From: JBOHNM01 sp050730675 | Lineage (GTDB): Bacteria; Planctomycetota; Phycisphaerae; Phycisphaerales; UBA1924 | Length of the DNA stretch: 29,344 nucleotides | Direction of reading: 5' to 3' | Assembly: GCA_050730675.1 (NCBI GenBank) | Contig: JBOHNM010000030.1 | Coordinates: forward strand, 1-29,344 | Part shown: positions 7,974 through 14,422 of the stretch, piece after piece | Position numbering within the stretch: the stretch's first letter is position 1 | Layout of the letters: the number at the start of each line of letters is the position of its first letter | Notes under the pieces: model-generated | The model's database searches: none | What the model was told of the DNA's origin: nothing | Seen by the model: the letters and a program-made list of their open reading frames with translations, nothing else | Position numbers and translations under genes: made by a program

Positions 7974-8002
7974 GCCGACACTGGACCAACCAACTGTCGA
8001 CA

Positions 8003-9229
8003 CTAGCTTTCGTGCGGGGGTGTGACGTTCACCAGTTGCGGCCGGCGCGAGGCGGGGCGGCTGATGCGCTGGTGGCGCGTGGGGTGCTTGTCGTCCTGGT
8101 TCATGGGGCCCAGGTGGGCGGTGCGGCCGGTCTCGATCGACCACTGCAGGGCGCGGATGATGCGGACGTCGGCGGCGCCTTCATCGCCGGAGGGCTCGGG
8201 CTCGCGGCCGGTGAGCACGCAGTCGGAGAAGTAGAGGAGTTGGGCGCTGAATTGATCCTTCTTGGAGTACTCGGTCTCTTTCGTCACGCCGTCGATCGTT
8301 TCGCAGTAGGTAAGTCCTTCGGCGTACTCGAAGGCGGGGTCGAGGCCGACGCAGCCGCGGGTGCCGATCAGTTGATAGGAAGCGGCATCGGCCGCGCCGA
8401 AGCTGCAGACGAAGTTTGCGATGCGGCCATCACCGTAGCTGAGGATGGCGGCGACGGATTCGGGGACTTGCTTGAAGCGCGGATCGCCGCTGCTCACGGC
8501 GCGGGCGAAGACCTCGCGGGGTTCGGCACGGAAGAGGGAGCGTGCGGCGTTGATGCAGTAGATGCCCAGGTCGTGGAGCGGGCCGCCGCCCATGTCGGAT
8601 TTGAGGCGGATGTTGTCGGGGTCGGTGACCTGCATGGTGAAGACGGAGTTGAAGATGCGGAGTTCCCCGATCTTGCCGGAGGCACAGAGTTCGGCGGCGC
8701 GGAGGTTGGCCGCGTCGAAGTGCAGGCGGTAGGCGGTCATCAGGCGGACGTTGGCGGTGCGGCAGGCGCTGACGATCGCCTGGCAGCCGCCGTCGGTTAC
8801 GGCGAGGGGCTTTTCGCACAGGACGTGGATGCCGGCGCGGGCCGCGGCGACGGCGAACCTGGCGTGTGTGGAGTTCGGAGTGGCGATGTAGACAGCGTCG
8901 ATCTTGCCGCCGCGGAGGCAATCCTCGTACTGGTCGTAGGAATAGAGGTGCTGGACGTTGTACTTGTTGCCGAGGGTCTTGAGCTTCTTGGGATCATCCG
9001 AGACCAGGGCGGCCAGGACCGAGTTCTTGGAAGCGTGGGCGAAGGCGGGGAGCATGGCGTTCTGGGCGATGTGGCCGAGACCGACGACGGCGTAGCGGAC
9101 CATTGCTTTGGGTGCGGTAGCCTTGGGCTTTCCGTTGGCCGAAGGTGCGTTTGCCTCCGCCTTCCTCTTCGTAAGGGAGGCAGTGGCGCGAGCGTGGCCG
9201 TTCTTGGAGGCGGCATCGGATTTGGGCAT
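8003..9229 (-). CDS. Gfo/Idh/MocA family oxidoreductase with basic N-terminal tail
   Basis: A predicted NAD(P)-dependent sugar or inositol dehydrogenase of 408 residues. The Rossmann domain starts late, with YAVVGLGHIAQ at 46-56, followed by VYIATPNSTH and catalytic Lys in EKPLA (139-143). The C-terminal domain carries MGGGPLHDLGIYCIN (213-227), where the family's usual His after DxG is replaced by Tyr. It is closest in pattern to glucose-fructose oxidoreductase-like proteins, but it has no twin-arginine signal. Instead residues 1-42 are rich in Lys, Ala, Ser and Pro, and the C-terminal 30 residues are also basic and Pro-rich. The start at 9229 has AAAGGA upstream; the earlier ATG at 9250 overlaps the predicted -10 box. 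A terminator at 9267-9286 separates it from the upstream gene. Confidence 0.88.
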   Translation of the reverse strand: MPKSDAASKNGHARATASLTKRKAEANAPSANGKPKATAPKAMVRYAVVGLGHIAQNAMLPAFAHASKNSVLAALVSDDPKKLKTLGNKYNVQHLYSYDQYEDCLRGGKIDAVYIATPNSTHARFAVAAARAGIHVLCEKPLAVTDGGCQAIVSACRTANVRLMTAYRLHFDAANLRAAELCASGKIGELRIFNSVFTMQVTDPDNIRLKSDMGGGPLHDLGIYCINAARSLFRAEPREVFARAVSSGDPRFKQVPESVAAILSYGDGRIANFVCSFGAADAASYQLIGTRGCVGLDPAFEYAEGLTYCETIDGVTKETEYSKKDQFSAQLLYFSDCVLTGREPEPSGDEGAADVRIIRALQWSIETGRTAHLGPMNQDDKHPTRHQRISRPASRRPQLVNVTPPHES

Positions 9230-9245
9230 GGGTGTGTCCTTTGGG

Positions 9246-9251
9246 AACATA
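9246..9251 (-). promoter_or_regulatory. Possible -10 box (TATGTT) of the oxidoreductase gene
   Basis: TATGTT on the minus strand lies 16 bases before the ATG at 9229 and overlaps the alternative ATG at 9250. Transcription would begin near 9239, leaving a short leader with the AAAGGA site. Confidence 0.4.
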
Positions 9252-9266
9252 CGGAATGAAACGAAG

Positions 9267-9286
9267 CCCCGCGGTTTCCCGCGGAG
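9267..9286 (-). terminator. Hairpin terminator after the disordered repeat protein gene
   Basis: The minus-strand transcript would form an eight-pair stem, CUCCGCGG/CCGCGGGG with one U-G pair, capped by a GAAA tetraloop. A moderately U-rich stretch (CUUCGUUUCAUU) follows. It lies 19 bases past the stop at 9306. On the plus strand the stem has a C-A mismatch, so it is built for the minus strand. Confidence 0.6.
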
Positions 9287-9305
9287 TTTCGCTGATGCAA
9301 GAGAG

Positions 9306-10379
9306 TCAGTACATTCCCTGGGATGAGCGACGCTGCGCGCCGCGGTTGTTGTAGATGTCTTCCTCGGAACGCCAACCGGCGCCTCCTTCGTAGCGGTCGT
9401 TCATGCGACCGCTGCCGAAGTCCTGGTCCTCCTCGTGGCGTTCGCGGTAACCGTCGTAGTCGCGGTCCTGCGGCTGGTAGTTGTCGGTGAAGCCACGGTC
9501 CTCATAGTCGTTGTGGTGGTCATTGACGTCGGAGTAGCGGCTGGACTGGCCGCGCTGTGCCGAGCGGTTGCGCTCGTCGTAGTCCCGGTCGTCATAGCCA
9601 TCGGCGCGGTGCTGGCTGCCGCGGGCGCGGATGTAGCGGCCTTGATCCTGGTCCTGACGATCGTCCCAATGGTCGTTGTGAGAGCTGCGATCGTTGTAGG
9701 AATCGGAGCGGTAGTACTCGTCGTCCGAGCGGGTGAAGCGGCCCTGGTCGTCACGGTCGGACCACTCGTCGTGACGCGAGCCACGGTCGTAGTCTTCGTC
9801 CCGGGCGCGGGACGGGCCGCGGGAACGCGAGCCCTGATAGTTCTGATCTCCGCGGTCGTAGTCGTAGTCGGAGCGGTGGCCGCGCTGGGAACTGGTGAAG
9901 TGGCCCTGCTGGTCGCGCTGGCGGTCGCCTTCGTACTGGTCGCGGGTGGAGTAGCCGCGGCTGCCGGAGTAGTTGCCCGAGCGCGAGCCACCGGATTCGA
10001 AGCGGCCGTGTTCGTCACGGTCGGGGGCGTTGCTGCGGTAGCCGCCGCCATTGTCGGAGTAGGCGTTGCGTGAGCCCGAGTTGCGGTTATTAGTGGAGTG
10101 GGAACTCTGACCGCCGGAGCTGGAGCGGGTGAAATGGCCCTGCTCGTCGCGATCGTGTGAGCCGCCGCCCCCGTTGCCGGAGCGGTAGCCGGTGGTAGAT
10201 TGCGAACGGCTGCCGGCGCTGGAACCGCGCGAGCTGCCCGAGCGGCCGCTGTCGTGCGAGCCGGAATGGCTGGAACCACGCTGGCCCTGGGCGGAGCTTG
10301 AGCGCGGGGCGCTGGTGCGGCGGGCGCCGCTGGTTGACCTGTTGCCGGTGCGGCTCTTCTTGTTGTCGTTCCTGTTAAT
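9306..10379 (-). CDS. Disordered Arg/Ser/Asp/Gly-rich repeat protein, probable ATT start
   Basis: A 357-residue low-complexity protein with no Cys, almost no hydrophobic residues, a basic N-terminus (KKSRTGNRSTSGARR) and an acidic, Tyr- and Arg-rich C-terminal half. Five spaced copies of a motif of about eleven residues occur, e.g. DRDEQGHFTRS, DRDEHGRFESG, QRDQQGHFTSS, DRDDQGRFTRS and QDQDQGRYIRA, at roughly 76, 120, 154, 208 and 242. Similar RDxxGRF repeats are known to me in poorly characterised bacterial low-complexity proteins. A nucleic-acid-binding or condensate-forming role is only a guess. The start is uncertain: ATT at 10379 has a perfect AGGAG seven bases upstream, whereas a GTG at 10430 has no such site and would run through the AGGAG. 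No TANNNT box is found within 190 bases upstream. Confidence 0.7.
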   Translation of the reverse strand: MNRNDNKKSRTGNRSTSGARRTSAPRSSSAQGQRGSSHSGSHDSGRSGSSRGSSAGSRSQSTTGYRSGNGGGGSHDRDEQGHFTRSSSGGQSSHSTNNRNSGSRNAYSDNGGGYRSNAPDRDEHGRFESGGSRSGNYSGSRGYSTRDQYEGDRQRDQQGHFTSSQRGHRSDYDYDRGDQNYQGSRSRGPSRARDEDYDRGSRHDEWSDRDDQGRFTRSDDEYYRSDSYNDRSSHNDHWDDRQDQDQGRYIRARGSQHRADGYDDRDYDERNRSAQRGQSSRYSDVNDHHNDYEDRGFTDNYQPQDRDYDGYRERHEEDQDFGSGRMNDRYEGGAGWRSEEDIYNNRGAQRRSSQGMY

Positions 10380-10607
10380 TGCAAGTCTCCTGTCAAGTCT
10401 GGATGACGGCGAGCGGGTGCGCGGGCCCACTGCGCCGTCGTCACTGCGGCGGGCCCGGCGTCGCGCACTGTGGCGCGACGGGTTGATGCGTTGGCCGACG
10501 TGGCGTGAGCCGCATCGGCACGCTCACATCTTGCCCAGTTCCAATGAGTGGCTGCTGACAGTGATATGACGAAGCGCTCATGATGAACAAATCGAGGCGT
10601 TGCGCGG

Positions 10608-10634
10608 CGCAGGGAGTTGATGTTGGTCCCTGCG
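10608..10634. repeat. Perfect inverted repeat, 8-base arms
   Basis: CGCAGGGA and TCCCTGCG are separated by 11 bases. It lies about 55 bases upstream of the HIT -10 box, so it could be an operator or an RNA hairpin. There is no U-rich run on either side to suggest a terminator. Confidence 0.5.
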
Positions 10635-10688
10635 ACCCGTTGAAGTCTTCATGAAGGGCGTGCGTACGACGACGGTGGACGGGCGGGG

Positions 10689-10694
10689 TACCGT
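10689..10694 (+). promoter_or_regulatory. -10 box (TACCGT) of the HIT gene, leaderless spacing
   Basis: TACCGT ends six bases before the ATG at 10701, placing the expected transcription start at or beside the start codon. No Shine-Dalgarno sequence and no clear -35 are present. Confidence 0.5.
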
Positions 10695-10700
10695 TGCGGC

Positions 10701-11111
10701 ATGACCATCTTCACCAAGATCATCCGGGGGGAGATTCCCTGTCACAAGGTCTATCAGGACGAGCACGTGATCGCGTTCCTGGATATCTCGCCGTTGAGTC
10801 CGGGGCACACGCTCGTGGTGCCGACGGAGGAGGTGGCGACGCTGGGGGAGTTGTCGGATGAGGCTGCGGCGGCGGTGGGGCGGGTGTTGCCGCGGATCTG
10901 CCGGGCGGTGTGCGCGGCGGTGGGGGCGAGCGATTACAACGTGCTGCAGAACAACGGGCGGTCGGCGCACCAAGTGGTGCCGCACGTGCACTTCCACATC
11001 ATCCCGGTGGTCGGCGGTGAACAGCTGGGGATCGGGTGGAAGGCGGGGAAGCTGGAAGGCGCGACGGGGGCTGAACTGGCGAAGAGGATTGCCGCGGGGA
11101 TTCAGAAGTGA
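10701..11111 (+). CDS. HIT family hydrolase (histidine triad)
   Basis: A 136-residue cytoplasmic histidine-triad protein of the HinT type, which hydrolyses nucleoside phosphoramidates and related adenylates. The N-terminus IFTKIIRGEIPCHKVYQDE is typical, the central NNG motif (LQNNGRSAHQ, 82-91) is present, and the triad is HVHFHI with His95, His97 and His99. Length is normal for the family. It begins at a leaderless-type promoter and is followed 25 bases later by a small anchored protein gene that may be co-transcribed. Confidence 0.95.
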   Translation: MTIFTKIIRGEIPCHKVYQDEHVIAFLDISPLSPGHTLVVPTEEVATLGELSDEAAAAVGRVLPRICRAVCAAVGASDYNVLQNNGRSAHQVVPHVHFHIIPVVGGEQLGIGWKAGKLEGATGAELAKRIAAGIQK

Positions 11112-11136
11112 TGAGTGGTGAGCCGGAGACCGGCTT

Positions 11137-11592
11137 GTGATTAGCAAACGAACAAGAGTGATTGGAGTGCTGCTCACGACAGCGGTCTTCGCTTGCGGCG
11201 CGTACCTGTGGCTTCGCAACTCATTCCGTAACGTGGCCGAAGTCGTCGTCCTTGATGACCATGGAATCTGCATTCAATGTGAAGAGGTGGCGCTCGAAAC
11301 CACGAACAACGGCTCGCTGATCGGATCGCCGGCTGTCGTCTTGACACGGCCGCGCCGCTCTCTCTCATACGACACCGCCAAGTACCTCATCGCCATCGAT
11401 TCACCCGAAGTGGATGTCGTCATCCGCGATCGATTGCCAACCATTGGCGAACGCGACATCAACTTGGAAGAATCGGCCTGGTTTGCGGTTCCTTTCAAGG
11501 TACGCATCTACAGACACACGCCGGAGGGCGGATGGCAGCGGAAGACTGAATCCGCCGTGGTGCTCGTGTTTCACCACCAAGTCAGCAAATGA
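11137..11592 (+). CDS. Small membrane-anchored protein of unknown function
   Basis: A 151-residue protein starting at GTG (11137), with a basic N-terminus (SKRTR), one hydrophobic helix at about 8-26 and a predicted extracytoplasmic domain containing a Cys pair (GICIQCEE). No family is recognised. Codon use is less GC-biased in the third position than in the flanking genes, which may mean low expression or recent arrival. It follows the HIT gene by 25 bases and is closed by a hairpin at 11602-11621. A coding gene is likely but not certain. Confidence 0.6.
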   Translation: MISKRTRVIGVLLTTAVFACGAYLWLRNSFRNVAEVVVLDDHGICIQCEEVALETTNNGSLIGSPAVVLTRPRRSLSYDTAKYLIAIDSPEVDVVIRDRLPTIGERDINLEESAWFAVPFKVRIYRHTPEGGWQRKTESAVVLVFHHQVSK

Positions 11593-11601
11593 TGCTTGTT
11601 T

Positions 11602-11621
11602 TGAGCGGCTGAGCCCGCTCA
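11602..11621 (+). terminator. Hairpin terminator after the small anchored protein gene
   Basis: TGAGCGG and CCGCTCA form a perfect seven-pair stem with loop CTGAGC, followed by TTTGCC. It begins nine bases after the stop codon and separates the HIT pair from the obg promoter. Confidence 0.5.
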
Positions 11622-11670
11622 TTTGCCCCAATATCCAGAAGGAAACCCGGCTTTCTTTGCGGCCTGCACC

Positions 11671-11676
11671 TATCCT
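11671..11676 (+). promoter_or_regulatory. -10 box (TATCCT) of obg, leaderless spacing
   Basis: TATCCT ends seven bases before the ATG at 11684, which itself is fixed by the conserved MFVDRA N-terminus of Obg. The message should therefore have essentially no leader. No -35 is evident. Confidence 0.6.
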
Positions 11677-11683
11677 TACGCCC

Positions 11684-12733
11684 ATGTTTGTCGATCGCGC
11701 GCTCATCACGGTTCAGGCGGGCAACGGCGGGGCCGGCCATGTGTCGTTCCGCCGGCTGAAGTACGAGCCCAAGGGCGGACCGGACGGCGGCAACGGCGGC
11801 GTCGGGGGCGATGTCATCCTGCAGGCCGATGACGGGTGCAACACGCTGCTGGACTTCCGCGGGCGGCCCGAGTGGACGGCCGAGCTGGGTGAGAAGGGCG
11901 GCAAGAAGCAGTGCACCGGCAAGGACGGGCAGCACTGCGTGATCCGCGTGCCGCCGGGGACGCTGGTCTACGACAACGTGACGGGCGATCTGATCGTGGA
12001 CATGCAGCCGCAGCAGAGCTTTGTCATTGCCAAGGGTGGCATCGGCGGGTTCGGCAACGAGCACTACAAGTCTTCGACGAATCAGACGCCGCTGCACGCG
12101 CACCCGGGCTTCCCCGGTGAGCGCAAGGACCTGCGGCTGGAGCTGAAGCTGATCGCGGATATCGGCCTGCTGGGGATGCCCAACGCGGGTAAGAGCACGC
12201 TGCTGGCGGCGATGACCAAGGCGACGCCGAAGATCGCGGACTACCCGTTCACGACGCTGGCGCCGCAGCTGGGCGTGGCAGAACTGGACTCGCAGCGGCG
12301 GCTGGTGGTGGCGGATATTCCCGGGCTGATCGAGGGCGCGAGCGCCGGTGCGGGGCTGGGGCTGGACTTTTTGCGGCACGTCGAGCGCACGCGCGTGCTG
12401 CTGCACCTGCTGGATGCGCAGCCGGCGGATGGTTCCTCGCCCGCGGAGAACTACAAGAAGATCCGCAAGGAGCTGTACGCTTATTCGCCCGAACTGGCCG
12501 AGCGGGAAGAGATCATCGTCCTGAACAAGATGGACCTGATCCCCGAGAAGGCCGAGCGCGAAGAGGCGGTGAAGAAGCTGCGGAGCAAGCTCAAGCTTGG
12601 GCGCGAAGTCGAGGTGTTTGCCATCAGCGGCGCGGCCCGGCAGGGGACGCGCGAGCTGCTCGAGCACCTGTGGAAGGTCCTCAAGAGGACGCCGCACACG
12701 TGGACGGCCGCGCCGGTCGTCACCGCGAGGTAA
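11684..12733 (+). CDS. obgE: Obg/CgtA GTPase
   Basis: A 349-residue GTPase that acts in late assembly of the 50S ribosomal subunit and in growth control. The glycine-rich Obg fold occupies residues 1-158 (FVDRALITVQAGNGGAGHVSF at the start, GGPDGGNGGVGGDV at 31-44). The G domain shows G1 GMPNAGKST (164-172), G2 YPFTT (187-191), G3 DIPG (211-214), G4 NKMD (281-284) and G5 ISG (315-317). The protein ends soon after the G domain, so the optional C-terminal OCT domain is absent, as in many short homologues. Longer upstream in-frame starts overlap the previous gene and are rejected because the conserved N-terminus begins exactly here. It is followed by a MATE exporter gene 72 bases downstream with its own promoter-like box. 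Confidence 0.97.
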   Translation: MFVDRALITVQAGNGGAGHVSFRRLKYEPKGGPDGGNGGVGGDVILQADDGCNTLLDFRGRPEWTAELGEKGGKKQCTGKDGQHCVIRVPPGTLVYDNVTGDLIVDMQPQQSFVIAKGGIGGFGNEHYKSSTNQTPLHAHPGFPGERKDLRLELKLIADIGLLGMPNAGKSTLLAAMTKATPKIADYPFTTLAPQLGVAELDSQRRLVVADIPGLIEGASAGAGLGLDFLRHVERTRVLLHLLDAQPADGSSPAENYKKIRKELYAYSPELAEREEIIVLNKMDLIPEKAEREEAVKKLRSKLKLGREVEVFAISGAARQGTRELLEHLWKVLKRTPHTWTAAPVVTAR

Positions 12734-12769
12734 GCGGCTCCGAGCCTGTTACAACACATCAGTGTCACC

Positions 12770-12775
12770 TACCGT
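12770..12775 (+). promoter_or_regulatory. Possible -10 box (TACCGT) of the MATE gene
   Basis: The same hexamer as in front of the HIT gene, but 30 bases before the ATG at 12806. The predicted leader is about 24 bases with only a weak GGCGAG ribosome site. Confidence 0.35.
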
Positions 12776-12805
12776 CGCGAGCGATTTGCGGCCGGCGAGC
12801 TTGTC

Positions 12806-14419
12806 ATGGATGAACCGATTGCGACATTGGAACGGGACTCGCCGAAGGAGGCGGCGCACGCGGCGCGGCATGTGCCGCCGGGGCGCGGGCCGATCAAGGC
12901 GGGGCGGCTGGCCGGGCTGACGATGTCGCGCGCGATCTGGGTGCTGGCGTGGCCGATCCTGATCGAGTCGGTGCTGAACTCGACGGTGGGGCTGGTGGAC
13001 ACGATGCTGGCGTCGGGGATCAGCAAAGCCGCGGCGGACGGGGTGGCGGCGGCGGCGTACATGCTGTGGTTCGTGGGGCTGATCACCACGGCGATCGGCG
13101 TAGGGGCGACGGCGCTGATCAGCCGGTCGCTGGGGGCGGGGCACAAGGCAGTGGCGAACGCGGCGCTGGGGCAGGCGGTGATCCTGGCGGCGTGCGCGGG
13201 CGTGGTGGTGGGGGCGGCGATGGCTGCGGCGGCGCCAACGCTGGCGGGGCTGTTCAGCCTGGGGCCGGTGGCGACGGGGGACTTTGTCAGGTACATGCGG
13301 GCGATCTCGGTGGGCGTGCCGTTCTCAACGGTGATGTTCGCGGGGATCGCGTGCGCGCGCGGAGCGGGGGACACGCTGCGGCCGCTGTGGGCGATGGTGA
13401 TCGTGAACGTGGTGAACCTGGCGGTGGCGTGGCTGCTGGCGGGGCACGACTTTGCGACGACGAGCCTAGTGAACGGGGAAGCGGTGCGGAGCGTGTGGCT
13501 GCGGCACCCGATGCCGGAGTGGATGCACCTGGATGCGCTGGGGATCGGGCTGGGGACGATGTGTGCGCATATGACGGGCGCGGCGGTGATCGTGCTGTTC
13601 CACCTGCGCGGGCGGTCGGGGATCGTGCTCAAGAAGCTGTGGATGCGTTTCCACGCGGTGACGGTAAAACGGCTGGTGCGGCTGGGGCTGCCGAACTTCT
13701 TCGAGATGCTGGGCATGTGGGCGGGGAACATGCTGGTAGTGCTGATGGTGAGCCTGCTGAACGCTTCGCACGCGCGCGATGCCGCGGCGGCGCTGGCGGC
13801 GACGAGCGGGACCGACGGCGAGGGGGGCGGGCTGCTGGGGGCGCACCTGATCGCGATCCGGATCGAGGCGTACAGCTTCATGCCGGGGTTCTCGATGGGG
13901 ATCGCGGCGGGGGCGCTGGCGGGTCAATATCTCGGCGCGGGGGTGCCGCAGATGGCGCGGCGGGCGGCGCTGCGGTGTGCCGCCATTGCGGCAGGGATCA
14001 TGGGGTTGATGGGTCTGGGGTTCATCTTTGCAGGCAAGGCGATGGCGGGGGTGGTGTCGGCGCAGGCGGAGCACCTCGAGCTTGCGCCAAAGCTGCTGGT
14101 GATTACGGGGTGCGTGCAGGTGCCCTTTGCGCTGGCGATCGTGCTGCGGTCGGCGATGCACGGGGCGGGTGACGTGCGCGCGGTGATGGTGATGACGTGG
14201 ATCAGCACGTGGGGGCTGCGGCTGCCCTTGGCGTATGCGATCAGCGGTGTGGACATCCCGATCCCGGCGTGGCTGGGCGGGGGCGTGCTGCTGAACCCGT
14301 TCCCGTTCCACCTCGGGCTGGCGGGGCTGTGGATCGGGCTGTGCATGGAGATCGTGCTGCGGTGCGCGATCTACAGCGCGAGGTTCATCCAAGGCGGATG
14401 GCTGAAGGCACGGGTGTGA
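12806..14419 (+). CDS. MATE family efflux transporter
   Basis: An integral membrane exporter of 537 residues with about twelve hydrophobic helices. MATE proteins expel drugs or metabolites against sodium or proton entry. The first MatE domain (about 42-200) begins IWVLAWPILIESVLNSTVGLVD, shows TMLASG and ISRSLGAGH, and ends with ACARGAGDTLRPL. The second (about 290-470) has LGLPNFFEMLGMWAGN, a loop rich in Ala/Gly (345-362) and AAGALAGQYLGAG. It is longer than typical NorM (about 460) because of an insertion near 215-240 and an extended periplasmic loop near the C-terminus (GVDIPIPAWLGGG). The first 38 residues are a hydrophilic tail. Substrate is unknown. It converges on the chaperone gene with three bases between stops. 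Confidence 0.92.
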   Translation: MDEPIATLERDSPKEAAHAARHVPPGRGPIKAGRLAGLTMSRAIWVLAWPILIESVLNSTVGLVDTMLASGISKAAADGVAAAAYMLWFVGLITTAIGVGATALISRSLGAGHKAVANAALGQAVILAACAGVVVGAAMAAAAPTLAGLFSLGPVATGDFVRYMRAISVGVPFSTVMFAGIACARGAGDTLRPLWAMVIVNVVNLAVAWLLAGHDFATTSLVNGEAVRSVWLRHPMPEWMHLDALGIGLGTMCAHMTGAAVIVLFHLRGRSGIVLKKLWMRFHAVTVKRLVRLGLPNFFEMLGMWAGNMLVVLMVSLLNASHARDAAAALAATSGTDGEGGGLLGAHLIAIRIEAYSFMPGFSMGIAAGALAGQYLGAGVPQMARRAALRCAAIAAGIMGLMGLGFIFAGKAMAGVVSAQAEHLELAPKLLVITGCVQVPFALAIVLRSAMHGAGDVRAVMVMTWISTWGLRLPLAYAISGVDIPIPAWLGGGVLLNPFPFHLGLAGLWIGLCMEIVLRCAIYSARFIQGGWLKARV

Positions 14420-14422
14420 GGA

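Larger units (their letters stand above)
10380..10700. other. 321-base intergenic region with several inverted repeats
   Basis: This divergent spacer lies between the repeat-protein gene and the HIT gene. It holds GTCGCGC/GCGCGAC (10459-10478), GTGAGC/GCTCAC near 10505-10530, an eight-base perfect inverted repeat at 10608-10634 and the palindrome CTTCATGAAG near 10647-10656. The HIT promoter is at its right end. A weak minus-strand promoter (TTGTTC, 18 bases, TATCAC) around 10560-10590 would give the repeat-protein gene a leader of about 170 bases containing two of these hairpins. No known structured RNA was recognised and no tRNA is present. Confidence 0.5.

Noticed and set aside
10515..10545. 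Sigma-54-like GGCAC...TTGC
   Set aside because: The GG and GC elements are 16 bases apart instead of about 12.
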